Positions 47,152 through 56,484 are shown, counted from the stretch's first letter. The stretch: 64,000 nucleotides of DNA from Desulfuromonas acetoxidans DSM 684 (GCF_000167355.1 NZ_AAEW02000016.1:39880-103879), one strand, 5' to 3'. Translations and numbers: made by a program. The notes: generated by a model not told the origin, from the sequence alone.

Positions 47152-48267
47152 TTAGGGCTGATAATGGCGCGGCACCCGTTTACTGATCTGACAGAACACC
47201 TCATAGCTGATTGTACCAACTTTTTCCGCCCACTGCTCCGCAAGCACACACTCGTCGCCATCACAACCCAACAAGGTAACGCGATCACCGCATTGCACAT
47301 TGGCAACATCGGTCACATCAAGCAGGGTCCAGTCCATGCACACGGTTCCGGCAACAGCAACCTTCTGGCCACGAACCAGAGCCGTACCGCAATTGGACAA
47401 CAGACGATTATAGCCATCGGCATAACCAACAGGAATCGCCGCAATCAACGTTGGACGCTGAGCAATAAAGCGGTGTCCGTAGGAAACCCCGCTGCCCGTC
47501 GGCAACTGTTTCAGATGGGCGATTTCGGTACGTAAAGCCATCACCGGCTCCAGCGGCAACGTACGATCTTCAAAGGGTTGACCACCATACAATGCAATCC
47601 CCGGGCGAACCAGATTGCAGCCACCGTTGACATCGCTGAAGGTGGCGGCACTGTTGGAGGAGTGGATGTATTCCGGAATGAGGCCGGCATCACGCACCTT
47701 AGCCAGCGCACGCTTGAAATGTGCCTGCTGCTGCGCAGTCAGAGGATGGTCCGGGCAGTCGGCCAGAGCAAAGTGGGTCATAATACCGACAAGCTGCAAC
47801 GCTTCTGAAGCGAGAAAAAAGCGAAGCACCTCATCAAGCTGTTCATCACGAACACCGAGGCGGCCCATGCCGCTGTCAATTTTGAGATGACAGAAACAGC
47901 TTTTCCCCGCTTGACGGGCCGCGTGTTCAAGGCGTTGCAATTGCTCTATTTCAAAAACGGCCACATGCAGGTCGTGCTCAATGACAACAGGCTCCTGACC
48001 GGGCCACGGTCCACCCAGCATAAGGATCGGCCGGGTGATCCCGGCAGCACGCAACTCCAGACCCTCTTCAACAATGGCGACGCCAAACAGATCAGCACCA
48101 GCCTCTTCCAGAGTGCGAGCTACGGGAACAGCGCCATGGCCATAAGCATCAGCTTTAACCACGGCAAGCATGCGCCAGTCAGGGCGCATGGTCTCGCGCA
48201 ACACATGGTAATTGTGACGCAAGGCATCCAGGTCAATAGCAACGTGAGTCGGGCGATAAGCTTTCAT
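47152..48267 (-). CDS. alr: Alanine racemase
   Basis: PLP enzyme that makes D-alanine for Ddl and peptidoglycan. The 371 residues have the PLP-lysine motif AVVKADAYGHGAVPVA, DSGMGRLG, RPGIALYGG, and the catalytic tyrosine region SYGHRFIAQRPT with VCMDWTLLDV. The ATG at 48267 gives the usual N-terminus (KAYRPTHVAIDLDALRHN), although the ribosome-binding site is weak; a GTG at 48303 is the alternative. Confidence 0.95.
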   Translation of the reverse strand: MKAYRPTHVAIDLDALRHNYHVLRETMRPDWRMLAVVKADAYGHGAVPVARTLEEAGADLFGVAIVEEGLELRAAGITRPILMLGGPWPGQEPVVIEHDLHVAVFEIEQLQRLEHAARQAGKSCFCHLKIDSGMGRLGVRDEQLDEVLRFFLASEALQLVGIMTHFALADCPDHPLTAQQQAHFKRALAKVRDAGLIPEYIHSSNSAATFSDVNGGCNLVRPGIALYGGQPFEDRTLPLEPVMALRTEIAHLKQLPTGSGVSYGHRFIAQRPTLIAAIPVGYADGYNRLLSNCGTALVRGQKVAVAGTVCMDWTLLDVTDVANVQCGDRVTLLGCDGDECVLAEQWAEKVGTISYEVFCQISKRVPRHYQP

Positions 48268-48316
48268 AACGACCAGCAATGATGTAAAACGGGTTGCGTG
48301 CACTAAGCAGGAAATG

Positions 48317-48418
48317 AAAACAGGCCGCTATGGCGACCTGTTTCTGAACTGAAATCCGATGAAGCGGTTTTACCACGCCGCCGCCCGGCTGTAAAGAGCT
48401 TTACCGGGCCAAGGAACG
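48317..48418 (-). terminator. Hairpins between the GGDEF-EAL gene and alr
   Basis: AACAGG-GC with GC-CCTGTT (48317-48343) is followed on the minus strand by TTTTCATTT, a weak terminator. A second hairpin, GTAAAG/CTTTAC flanked by CCGG pairs, lies at about 48385-48412. Nothing else was recognised in this 219-bp gap. Confidence 0.4.
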
Positions 48419-48486
48419 CGTGCCGCCGCAGGCCTTAACAGCAGAAAAAGTGACTCAGAATCTATACAAACAACGAACCAAACGCC

Positions 48487-50523
48487 CTAGCGTTTAATCA
48501 GCCAGGCATCCGCTACTTCGCTGGGTGACAGCGGACGACTGAAGTAGAATCCCTGCACTTCATCACACTCCCGTTTCTGCACGAAACCATACTGCCCTTC
48601 GGTCTCGACCCCTTCGGCGGTCACGCCGAGCTCCAGGCGCTTGGCCATGGCAATAGTCGCTTCGACAATCGCCCGGTCATCAGCATTGTCCTGCAGATCG
48701 GAGATAAATGATTTATCGATTTTCAATCGATTCAACGGCAGATGTTTTAAACAACTCAAGGACGAGTAACCGGTGCCAAAATCATCAATGGCCATGTTGA
48801 TCCCCAGCTTTTTGAGTGCTTCGAGGGTCAGCACAGCGGCATCGACATCTTTCATCACCACACTTTCAGTGATTTCAAATTCCAGCAACTCGGGAGCGGC
48901 ACCGGTCTCATCGAGCAACCGGCAGACCATATCCACAAAATCCGGTTGGACAAATTGACGCCCGGAAACATTGATGCCGACCCGGAACGGCAGGTAGCCC
49001 TCCTGTTTCCACATGACACATTGCTCGAACACCCGCCGCATTACCCATTCACCCAACGGCAGAATCAGATTGGTTTCTTCCGCCAAGCCGATAAACTGGG
49101 TTGGTGGAATCACGCCCAACTGAGGGTGTTGCCAGCGCAGCAGCGCCTCAACACCGGCTACCTTGTTGGTGATCAGATCAATCTGCGGCTGATACTCGAT
49201 AAAAAATTCTTCCTGTTCCAAGGCGCGGCGCAGATTGGCTTCCATATCCATACGCGACACGGCCCGGGCATTCATTTCAGACGAGTAGAAACGGAACGTG
49301 TCGCCACCGGACTCTTTCGCCGCATACATGGCCATATCCGCATGACGCAACAGATCTGTTGCCTCATCACCATCATCAGGATAGATGGCGATCCCAACAC
49401 TGGTCGAGCTATACACTTCCCGGACGCCAAGATCAAAGGGACTCGACAGGGCTTTGAGAATTTTGTCGGCAACGCGCGGCAGATTGGCATCCTCTTTATA
49501 ATCGGAAAGGATGATGACAAACTCATCCCCGCCCAGGCGGGCCACTGTATCATTTTCACGCAAACATTCGTTCAACCGCTCGGCCGCCTGGCGCAACATG
49601 GCATCACCAACAGCATGACCGAGTGTGTCGTTGACCCCTTTAAAGCGATCGAGATCAAGGAACATCAGGGCAAAACGACTCTGACGACGCCGTGAGCGAG
49701 CCATTACCTGATCCAGGCGATCATTAAACAGCGTCCGATTGGCCAACCCGGTCAGGCTGTCGTAATAAGCCAATTCACGAATACGCTCTTCGGCCTCTTT
49801 GCGACGGGTGATGTCCTGAATCACCGGCACTGTATAGAGTGGATTGCCGTTGGCATCAAAAAACCAGGTTGAGGAGAGCTGAGCCCAGAACACACTGCCA
49901 TCTTTGCGAATATAGCGTTTTTCACAGACGATGGAGTGAAGGCGGTTGGCACGAGCGATATTGCGCCGGCTCAAGGTATCTTCGATGTCATCCGGATGGG
50001 TGACATCAGTGATCTTCATCTGCAGCAACTCCTCCTCGTTGTAACCGAGAAAATTACAGAATGCGGAGTTGGCCTGAAGAAAATGACCATCAGGAGCCAG
50101 CATGGCAATACCGGCCACGGACGATTCATAAATCGTCCGAAAGCGTTCTTCAGACGTCTGCAGCGCTTTTTCAGTCTTCTTACGTGCGGTTATGTCACGA
50201 AAGAACCCCTGAATGCCACAGGGTTCGCCATTTTCCTTATACAAAGAGATACTGCCTTCGGCAATAATTTTATGGCCGTAGCGTGTTTTGTATTCCACTT
50301 CAAAGCGCGGGACTGTCTCACCAGACATCAGGCGCTGAATGCGGTCCTGGCAGTCACAATGAAAATCCGCATGCAACAGGTCAAAGAAATTCAGTTGAGT
50401 CAGGTCATTTTTGCCATACCCCAACGTTTCCTGCCACATGCGGTTCGCATAAATAATACGGCCGTCAAAGCCGACGACCTGAATCAGATCGTTACTATTC
50501 TCTAACAGATCTGCGTATTGCAC
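48487..50523 (-). CDS. PAS-PAS-GGDEF-EAL c-di-GMP signalling protein
   Basis: Cytoplasmic, no membrane segment. Of 678 residues: PAS at about 3-115, PAS with PAC at about 125-245, GGDEF at about 255-415 and EAL at about 425-670. The cyclase motif GGDEF is intact and preceded by an RxxD inhibitory site (REND). The phosphodiesterase motif EALLRW and DDFGTGYSSLSCL are also intact, so either activity is possible. The start is the GTG at 50523, five bases after GGAGG, rather than the upstream frame to 50574. Its promoter is at 50604-50631. Confidence 0.93.
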   Translation of the reverse strand: MQYADLLENSNDLIQVVGFDGRIIYANRMWQETLGYGKNDLTQLNFFDLLHADFHCDCQDRIQRLMSGETVPRFEVEYKTRYGHKIIAEGSISLYKENGEPCGIQGFFRDITARKKTEKALQTSEERFRTIYESSVAGIAMLAPDGHFLQANSAFCNFLGYNEEELLQMKITDVTHPDDIEDTLSRRNIARANRLHSIVCEKRYIRKDGSVFWAQLSSTWFFDANGNPLYTVPVIQDITRRKEAEERIRELAYYDSLTGLANRTLFNDRLDQVMARSRRRQSRFALMFLDLDRFKGVNDTLGHAVGDAMLRQAAERLNECLRENDTVARLGGDEFVIILSDYKEDANLPRVADKILKALSSPFDLGVREVYSSTSVGIAIYPDDGDEATDLLRHADMAMYAAKESGGDTFRFYSSEMNARAVSRMDMEANLRRALEQEEFFIEYQPQIDLITNKVAGVEALLRWQHPQLGVIPPTQFIGLAEETNLILPLGEWVMRRVFEQCVMWKQEGYLPFRVGINVSGRQFVQPDFVDMVCRLLDETGAAPELLEFEITESVVMKDVDAAVLTLEALKKLGINMAIDDFGTGYSSLSCLKHLPLNRLKIDKSFISDLQDNADDRAIVEATIAMAKRLELGVTAEGVETEGQYGFVQKRECDEVQGFYFSRPLSPSEVADAWLIKR

Positions 50524-50603
50524 TTTGCCCTCCGTGAGAACCACCCTGTTCAGAATGGAGAAAACCACAACCACGAGATGTGGCGTGGGGAGGTAAAAAA
50601 AAC

Positions 50604-50631
50604 ACTATATGTATATATAGCCACCTGTCAA
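50604..50631 (-). promoter_or_regulatory. Promoter of the GGDEF-EAL gene
   Basis: TTGACA (complement of 50626-50631), 16-base spacer, TATAGT (complement of 50604-50609). It places the message start about 75 bases before the GTG. Confidence 0.75.
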
Positions 50632-50794
50632 CACTACACTAATCTAAATAAAGGACACAATGAAAATCATCTAGACACTCATGATAACGCGCAAAGAGCT
50701 AATTTTATTCATTCGTTACAAAAGTGCAAGCACGGTTGCTCTTTATGTGATTTACACACAATAACATCGGCGAAACATCCGGCTAAAGAAGGCA
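50632..50794. other. AT-rich divergent intergenic stretch
   Basis: About 160 bp of AT-rich DNA between the two divergent promoters. The open frame that crosses it on the plus strand has low-complexity composition and no ribosome-binding site. I see no gene or clear motif here. Confidence 0.5.
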
Positions 50795-50823
50795 TTGACA
50801 GGAGTATACGAATCCACTAGGCT
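50795..50823 (+). promoter_or_regulatory. Promoter of the thiamine operon
   Basis: TTGACA at 50795-50800, a 17-base spacer and TAGGCT at 50818-50823. It would start transcription near 50830, about 35 bases before the TPP riboswitch. Confidence 0.55.
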
Positions 50824-50864
50824 CAAACTCGACACGAACAAAGTTTGATAAACACAACGAAGAT

Positions 50865-50955
50865 GGCTGCTGGGGGAGTGATTCACTGAGAGCTCTGTTA
50901 GATTGGAGCGACCCTTGGAACCTGATCCGGATTATACCGGCGTAGGGAAGCGACC
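50865..50955 (+). promoter_or_regulatory. TPP riboswitch (THI element)
   Basis: Matches the thiamine pyrophosphate aptamer. It has GGGGGAGTG and CTGAGAG on the 5' side, ACCCTTGGAACCTGATC, then CCGGATTATACCGG and CGTAGGGAAGC on the 3' side. P1 can form from GGCTGCT and AGCGACC. It precedes the thiE-thiD fusion and thiC. A hairpin (AACACC/GGTGTT, 50960-50975) and a terminator follow, so control is probably by premature termination. Confidence 0.95.
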
Positions 50956-50977
50956 TGACAACACCGTATGGTGTTCG

Positions 50978-51006
50978 ACCGCGCCCTATCCGGCTGCGGT
51001 TTTTTT
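50978..51006 (+). terminator. Riboswitch-linked intrinsic terminator
   Basis: ACCGC-GCC pairs with GGC-(T)-GCGGT, with seven Ts up to base 51006. The U-tract ends directly at the ATG of the thiE-thiD fusion. Confidence 0.8.
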
Positions 51007-52461
51007 ATGATTTCATCACTACAGACAACACCACAACACATCCCTTTGCGCGGCGTTTATTTAATCACCGATGACAGCCCGGAAAACGTTTTGCTTGAAA
51101 ACGTTAAACTGGCGCTGCGCGGCGGCACACGCATTGTCCAATACCGAGACAAAATCCGTCCACTGAACGAGCAACAACAACTGGCAAAAAGACTCAGGAC
51201 CCTGTGTCATGAGTTTCAAGCCCTGTTCATCATCAACGACAGCGCCCGCCTGGCTGCCGAGGTTTGTGCTGACGGTGTTCATCTCGGCCAGTCCGATGGT
51301 CATATTCGCGAAGCACGTCAACTGCTTGGCGACAAGGCCATCATCGGCGTGTCCACCCAAACCCTTGAGTTAGCCCGTCAGGCCGAGCAAGACGGAGCCG
51401 ACTACATCGGTGTCGGCAGTGTCTACCCCACCGGCACCAAACAGGATGCCGTCCATATCGGACTTGATGATTTAAAAACCATTGCCACCGGCGTCTCGCT
51501 GCCCGTTGTCGCCATCGGCGGCATCACTGCCGCGCGTCTGCCTGATGTACTTGACGCCGGGGCCGACAGTGTCGCAGTTGTTTCCGCCATCATGTCCGAT
51601 GCGCAGCCCGAGGTGGCCAGCCGAGAGCTGGCCCTGCAATTTCAGCGCAACCAGCCCCTGCCCCATGGTCGGGTACTGACCGTGGCCGGATCGGACAGCG
51701 GTGGCGGCGCCGGGATTCAGGCGGATCTCAAAGCCATCACCCTGCTCGGCAGTTACGGTAGCAGCGTGCTCACCGCCCTGACCGCCCAGAACACCCTTGG
51801 TGTCACGGCCATCCATGCTCCTCCGATTGACTTTGTCCAGCAACAACTGGACGCAGTTCTCTGCGATATCGGTACCGATATCATCAAAACCGGCATGCTT
51901 TACAGTGCCGAAATCATCGCCACCGTGGCCGAACGCTTTCGCAGTTACGGCGCCCTGTGCGTCATCGATCCGGTGATGATCGCCAAGGGCGGCTCGGCTC
52001 TGTTACAGCAAGAGGCGATTGACACGTTTATCCGCGATCTGCTCCCTCAGGCTTATCTGCTGACCCCCAACATCCCCGAAGCAGAAACGCTGACCGGGCT
52101 ATCGATTGCCACGGTCTCGGACATGGAGCAGGCGGCCAAAGCCCTGCAAACCATGGGTGCGCGCAATGTCCTGATCAAAGGCGGTCACCTGGAAGGGGAT
52201 CCGATCGATCTACTCCAATACGGCACCACCACCATCACCCTGCCGGGCAAACGGCTCGACACGCCGCACACCCACGGCACCGGCTGCACCACCGCCTCGG
52301 TTATTGCCACATTGCTGGCTCAGGGCGTTTCATTACCGCAGGCCGTGACCCAGGCCAAACAATTTATTACCAACGCCATTGCCGACGCGCCGCACATCGG
52401 CCACGGACATGGCCCGGTAAATCATTATACGGCTGCATTGACCCTCGTTGGTGATCGTTGA
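51007..52461 (+). CDS. Fused thiamine-phosphate synthase / HMP(-P) kinase (ThiE-ThiD)
   Basis: Bifunctional thiamine enzyme of 484 residues. The N-terminal ThiE half (about 12-210) joins HMP-PP and the thiazole phosphate (RGVYLITDD, RIVQYRDK, GVHLGQSD, GVGSVYPTGTK, VAIGGI). The C-terminal ThiD half (about 222-480) phosphorylates HMP and HMP-P (TVAGSDSGGGAGIQADLKA, DPVMIAKGGSALL, HTHGTGCTTASVIA). The order ThiE-ThiD is less usual than the reverse. The ATG at 51007 is preceded by the terminator U-tract and no Shine-Dalgarno; an upstream ATG at 50968 would translate through the terminator hairpin. It is followed by thiC. Confidence 0.92.
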   Translation: MISSLQTTPQHIPLRGVYLITDDSPENVLLENVKLALRGGTRIVQYRDKIRPLNEQQQLAKRLRTLCHEFQALFIINDSARLAAEVCADGVHLGQSDGHIREARQLLGDKAIIGVSTQTLELARQAEQDGADYIGVGSVYPTGTKQDAVHIGLDDLKTIATGVSLPVVAIGGITAARLPDVLDAGADSVAVVSAIMSDAQPEVASRELALQFQRNQPLPHGRVLTVAGSDSGGGAGIQADLKAITLLGSYGSSVLTALTAQNTLGVTAIHAPPIDFVQQQLDAVLCDIGTDIIKTGMLYSAEIIATVAERFRSYGALCVIDPVMIAKGGSALLQQEAIDTFIRDLLPQAYLLTPNIPEAETLTGLSIATVSDMEQAAKALQTMGARNVLIKGGHLEGDPIDLLQYGTTTITLPGKRLDTPHTHGTGCTTASVIATLLAQGVSLPQAVTQAKQFITNAIADAPHIGHGHGPVNHYTAALTLVGDR

Positions 52462-52490
52462 ACCAACGCCATTTATGTGAGGACACCACT

Positions 52491-53798
52491 ATGACTCTTA
52501 TGGAATCCGCCCGTCAGGGCATCATTACAGACACGCTGCGCCAGGCTGCCGAGATTGAAGGCGTTGATGCCGAATGGCTGCGCGCCCGCGTCGCCGAAGG
52601 CACCGCCTGCATCTGCCATAATGTGAAACGCAAAAACGGCAAGCCTCTTGCCGTCGGCAAAGGCATGAGCACCAAAGTCAACGCCAATATCGGCACCAGC
52701 AAAGACGACACCAGCATCGATAATGAGATGGAAAAAGCGCGCGTCGCGGTTGCCGCCGGAGCCCACGCTCTGATGGACCTGTCCACCGGTGGTCCCATTG
52801 ACGAAATACGCGCCGCCATCATTGCCGAAACCGACGCCTGTATCGGCAGCGTTCCGTTGTACCAGGCCGCGGTTGACACCATTGCCAAAAAGAAAAAAGC
52901 CATGGTCCAGATGACCGTGGATGAAATTTTTGACGGCATCAAGAAGCACCTTGATGATGGTGTTGATTTCATCACCGTTCACTGCGGCGTCACCCAGATT
53001 ACCCTGGACCGCATGGACCGCGAGGGGCGCATGATGGATGTTGTCTCGCGTGGTGGTTCGTTCACGGCCAAGTGGATGGCGTTCAACAAAGCGGAAAACC
53101 CGCTGTATGAGCATTTTGATCGTCTGCTTGAGCTGGTACGCCCCTACGATGCCGTGCTGTCTCTCGGCGACGGTTTTCGCCCCGGCTGCCTGCACGATGC
53201 AACAGACCGTGCCCAAATTCAGGAGCTGCTGATCCTCGGCGAGTTGACCAACCGCGCCTGGGATGCCGGCATTCAGGTGATGATCGAAGGTCCCGGCCAT
53301 GTGCCTCTGGATCAGGTCAAAGCCAACATCGAGCTGCAGAAGCAGGTCTGTCACGGCGCACCGTTTTACGTCCTCGGCCCCCTGGTCACCGACCTCGCTG
53401 CCGGTTACGACCACATCACCTGTGCCATTGGTGGTGCCCTTGCCGCCTCCTCAGGTGCCGACTTTCTGTGTTATGTCACCCCCAGCGAGCACCTGTGCCT
53501 GCCCAACGTTCAGGATGTTCATGAAGGGGTCATTGCCAGCCGCATTGCCGCCCACGCGGCAGATATCGTCAAGCAGGTTCCCGGCGCGATTGAAAAAGAC
53601 CACGCCATGGCTCAGGCACGTAAGGATCTTGATTGGGAAAAACAGTTTGAGCTGTCACTCGATCCGGTGAAAGCCCGTGAACGCCGTGAGTCCAACAAGG
53701 CCGCCGACGAGCACGGTGCCTGCACCATGTGCGGCGATCTGTGCGCCGTCAAAGTGATGGACGAGCGCCGCGAAGAGCTGGACAAACAGGCCAGCTAA
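52491..53798 (+). CDS. thiC: Phosphomethylpyrimidine synthase ThiC (short form)
   Basis: Radical SAM enzyme that rearranges AIR to HMP-P. The 435 residues lack the extra N-terminal region of long ThiC. Core motifs are INANIGTS-like VNANIGTSKDD, DLSTGG, VHCGVT, EGPGHVPLDQ and the C-terminal cluster motif CTMCGDLC, a CX2CX3C variant seen in anaerobe-type ThiC. GAGG lies eight bases before the ATG at 52491, 29 bp after the fusion gene. It is under the same riboswitch. Confidence 0.96.
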   Translation: MTLMESARQGIITDTLRQAAEIEGVDAEWLRARVAEGTACICHNVKRKNGKPLAVGKGMSTKVNANIGTSKDDTSIDNEMEKARVAVAAGAHALMDLSTGGPIDEIRAAIIAETDACIGSVPLYQAAVDTIAKKKKAMVQMTVDEIFDGIKKHLDDGVDFITVHCGVTQITLDRMDREGRMMDVVSRGGSFTAKWMAFNKAENPLYEHFDRLLELVRPYDAVLSLGDGFRPGCLHDATDRAQIQELLILGELTNRAWDAGIQVMIEGPGHVPLDQVKANIELQKQVCHGAPFYVLGPLVTDLAAGYDHITCAIGGALAASSGADFLCYVTPSEHLCLPNVQDVHEGVIASRIAAHAADIVKQVPGAIEKDHAMAQARKDLDWEKQFELSLDPVKARERRESNKAADEHGACTMCGDLCAVKVMDERREELDKQAS

Positions 53799-53853
53799 TT
53801 CACTGTTTCTTGTTTTGTCCACACGACACAAAACCGTGTCGGTATCACACCAC

Positions 53854-53891
53854 AAAGCCCCTGACGCCATCAAGCGACAGGGGCTTTTTTT
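53854..53891 (+). terminator. Terminator of the thiamine operon
   Basis: AAGCCCCTG and CAGGGGCTT enclose a 14-base loop and are followed by a run of Ts to 53891. It lies 56 bases after the thiC stop. Confidence 0.9.
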
Positions 53892-54059
53892 GTTCTCCAA
53901 AACACCGGCCCCGGAGTTTTAAATCAACGCTCTGTTATCACGCCCCGCTCTTTAAACGTTGTTGAGACGACTCGCGGGAGCCTTCTTTGCCCAGTACACC
54001 AACACCAGTTGCGATACTGGTGCCGAAAAGCTGATTGAGAACGCTCTTTCTCATGGGCG

Positions 54060-56117
54060 TTACTTTTTGCCGCAACAGACCGCCTTGAACAACAGATGGC
54101 CCAACACACCTTTGACATTCAGCTTCGAAACGGATGTGCTGCGAGCTGTTGATCGTGGCGCTGGGATGGGCCGGGATTTATGGTCACGATGATGCAAATT
54201 GCGCTGAATCAGATAGTCGGCCCCCTGATAATACGCTTCGGCAAGCTCAACATCTGCGGCGTGCGGATCGCCCGGTTCAAGAGATTCACTGTGCCAGGGA
54301 TCGTCAATCTGCGAGATCACCTGTTGCGGCTCAAGAATCACCAGCCGGTTATTGTGGTAAAGTCCCAATTTCTGATAGTTGCCGATAAGGGCTCGCGGCT
54401 GATATCCCGGCGCCAGAACATCTTCGCCAAAAAAGTGACTGGTATAGTCGATCCCCAGCAAACCGAGCAGGGTCGGAGCCAGATCGATCTGGCTGGCAAT
54501 CTTCGTGTAACGTGCCGCGGCAATGTGGTTCGGCGCATAAATAAACAGCGGGATATGGTAACGGGCGACGGGCAAACCAACCTTGCCGGCACTTCCGGCA
54601 CAGTGATCGGCAACCACAACGAAGATGGTATTTTCAAACCAATCGTGATGACGGGCATTGCGGAAAAAGTTTTCCAGAGCATAATCCGTATAGCGCACCG
54701 CCCCTTCACGCCCCGTGCCCGAAGGGATATCAATTTTCCCATCGGGATAGGTATAAGGACGATGATTACTGGTGGTCATCAAGTGGAAGAAAAAAGGACG
54801 ATGCTCGCCGGACACCTTATCCGCTTGTTGGAGGGTTTTGGCATAGAGGTCTTCATCACACACACCCCAGGCATTTTTAAAGGTGATTTCATTGTCCGAA
54901 AAATCCCCTTCGTCAACAATTCGGTAACCATTACCGGAAAAAAAAGCATTCATATTGTCAAAGAAACCGCGGCCACCATACAAAAACGCGGTGTCGTAAC
55001 CATGCTGTTTCAGCACACCGCCGAGGCTGTAAAAAGGACCGTTATCGGGTCGCTTGACCAAGGAACGCCCTGGCGTCGGCGGCAGCGACAGGGTAATGGC
55101 TTCGAGCCCGCGGGCGGTGCGGGTGCCGGTCGCATAGAGATTGGTAAAGAACAAACTTTGGGTCGCCAACCGGTCCAGAAACGGGGTCCGCCCCAGGTAG
55201 TGGGAGGAAGAATCCGGCAGATGATCAAGATATTTTGCACTGAGGCTTTCCACGGTCACCAGAATCACATTGAGAGGCTGGGCTTGCCCGTCACCATCAA
55301 CCGTTCGGGTAATATCGTACAGATTGTGCGCCGGTGAGGTGGCATGTAATTGCCGACGTAACTGTCGTGACAGGGCCTTGTCGTCGCCAAGGTGGTAAAA
55401 CGTTCGGTAGTTGAGAGTATTGTTACGAAAAGCCGCCACAAACTGATACGGCCCGTTGGTGGCAAGTTCATTGACATAGTTATTGGTCGAACGTTTGAGG
55501 AGCCCATGCGGCAAGGCGACCCCGGCAATAAGAGCCAGAATCACCAAGCCCGAAAACCGGGTGATGCGGTGGCTGACGGGTTCCGTCGCGGTTAAGGAGC
55601 ATGTCAATGCAGCGGACAGCACTTTAAACAGAATCAACGAGGCAACCACCAAATACAGAATGATAATCGCCATCGGATAAGATTCATAGATGTTCTGCGT
55701 CACTTCACGACGATAAATCAGATAATCGACGGCAATGAAGTTAAAACGGGTGGAAAACTCCTGCCAGAAAAGCACTTCCGCCGCAACCACAAACGCCAGC
55801 CCTGTCATGCTGAAGAACACGACCAGACGGCTGAGCAGAGTGAGTGGGCGCGACGCCAACAAACGTTGCGGGATCACCAGCAACAGCAAAGCCGCAGGCA
55901 GAATGGCAAAGAGCGAAAAAGCCAGATCCTGTACGAGACCACCGCCAAAAATCAACAGCAAGGTCACTGGCGATTTAGGGATATCCACCCAACTGACCCA
56001 GGTCAGATAGAGGCGTAACAGAAAAAATACCACCAACAGAAGTTGCAACAACCGGGTTAACAGGACAAAACGGCTATTGTAGCGAGGGAAAGGGAAAAAT
56101 TTCAGCAAGAACGCCAC
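54060..56117 (-). CDS. LTA synthase family membrane phosphotransferase/sulfatase
   Basis: A 685-residue protein with five membrane segments in the first 220 residues and an extracytoplasmic sulfatase-type domain from about 285. Metal and catalytic motifs: LVTVESLSAKYL (metal-ligand Glu), GTRTARGLEAITLSLP (nucleophile Thr), and VVADHCAGS (Asp-His). The family transfers phosphoglycerol or phosphoethanolamine; in a Gram-negative an OpgB-like or lipid A modifying role is likelier than teichoic acid synthesis. The start is GTG at 56117, nine bases after AAGGAG. The C-terminal 45 residues are basic and low in conservation. Confidence 0.85.
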   Translation of the reverse strand: MAFLLKFFPFPRYNSRFVLLTRLLQLLLVVFFLLRLYLTWVSWVDIPKSPVTLLLIFGGGLVQDLAFSLFAILPAALLLLVIPQRLLASRPLTLLSRLVVFFSMTGLAFVVAAEVLFWQEFSTRFNFIAVDYLIYRREVTQNIYESYPMAIIILYLVVASLILFKVLSAALTCSLTATEPVSHRITRFSGLVILALIAGVALPHGLLKRSTNNYVNELATNGPYQFVAAFRNNTLNYRTFYHLGDDKALSRQLRRQLHATSPAHNLYDITRTVDGDGQAQPLNVILVTVESLSAKYLDHLPDSSSHYLGRTPFLDRLATQSLFFTNLYATGTRTARGLEAITLSLPPTPGRSLVKRPDNGPFYSLGGVLKQHGYDTAFLYGGRGFFDNMNAFFSGNGYRIVDEGDFSDNEITFKNAWGVCDEDLYAKTLQQADKVSGEHRPFFFHLMTTSNHRPYTYPDGKIDIPSGTGREGAVRYTDYALENFFRNARHHDWFENTIFVVVADHCAGSAGKVGLPVARYHIPLFIYAPNHIAAARYTKIASQIDLAPTLLGLLGIDYTSHFFGEDVLAPGYQPRALIGNYQKLGLYHNNRLVILEPQQVISQIDDPWHSESLEPGDPHAADVELAEAYYQGADYLIQRNLHHRDHKSRPIPAPRSTARSTSVSKLNVKGVLGHLLFKAVCCGKK

Positions 56118-56280
56118 AGCAAAAAACTCCTTCGCAAAAAATGCGTTATCAACAGCACATTACGCATGACAGAGATAAACAAACCGTCATTTTGTTGAGC
56201 AAAAACAAAGCCAAGAGTCAACACGCTGAAAAGACGAGTTTTTTCCTAAGAAGCCTCCATAAATTGTACAAATTTTTTAA

Positions 56281-56400
56281 CGCAGACAACGCGATTCAGA
56301 AGAGATCGTAGAGTTTTTTGAACATATGAGATCTGTCTGTGGCGAGGGCATCGATGTGTTGGACGAATACGACGAAATGCTGACCAAGCAGCCCTGCTAA
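56281..56400 (+). pseudogene. Coding-like fragment, possible gene remnant
   Basis: The plus-strand frame 56281-56400 has no start codon until ATG at 56326 and no ribosome-binding site. It nevertheless encodes a protein-like acidic sequence (DSEEIVEFFEHMRSVCGEGI and then DVLDEYDEMLTKQPC) ending at TAA, with a stop immediately before it. It looks like the 3' end of a lost gene, of no recognised family. The neighbouring 56118-56280 is AT-rich with nothing recognised. Confidence 0.35.
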
Positions 56401-56424
56401 ATTTTCGCACGGTGTCCTCTAAAA

Positions 56425-56467
56425 GACAAAAGCCCCTCCTGCAATCACTGCAGAAGGGGCTTTTGTC
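56425..56467. terminator. Bidirectional terminator after the TraR/DksA-like gene
   Basis: GACAAAAGCCCCT and AGGGGCTTTTGTC, with inner CTGCA/TGCAG, form a long stem. It lies 17 bases beyond the minus-strand stop at 56485. Confidence 0.9.
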
Positions 56468-56484
56468 GTGAGAATTTGAGTTTG

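Noticed and set aside
50518..50820. 100-codon plus-strand frame between the two divergent promoters
   Set aside because: It overlaps both promoters, lacks a ribosome-binding site and has a His/Asn/Lys-rich composition typical of AT-rich spacer.
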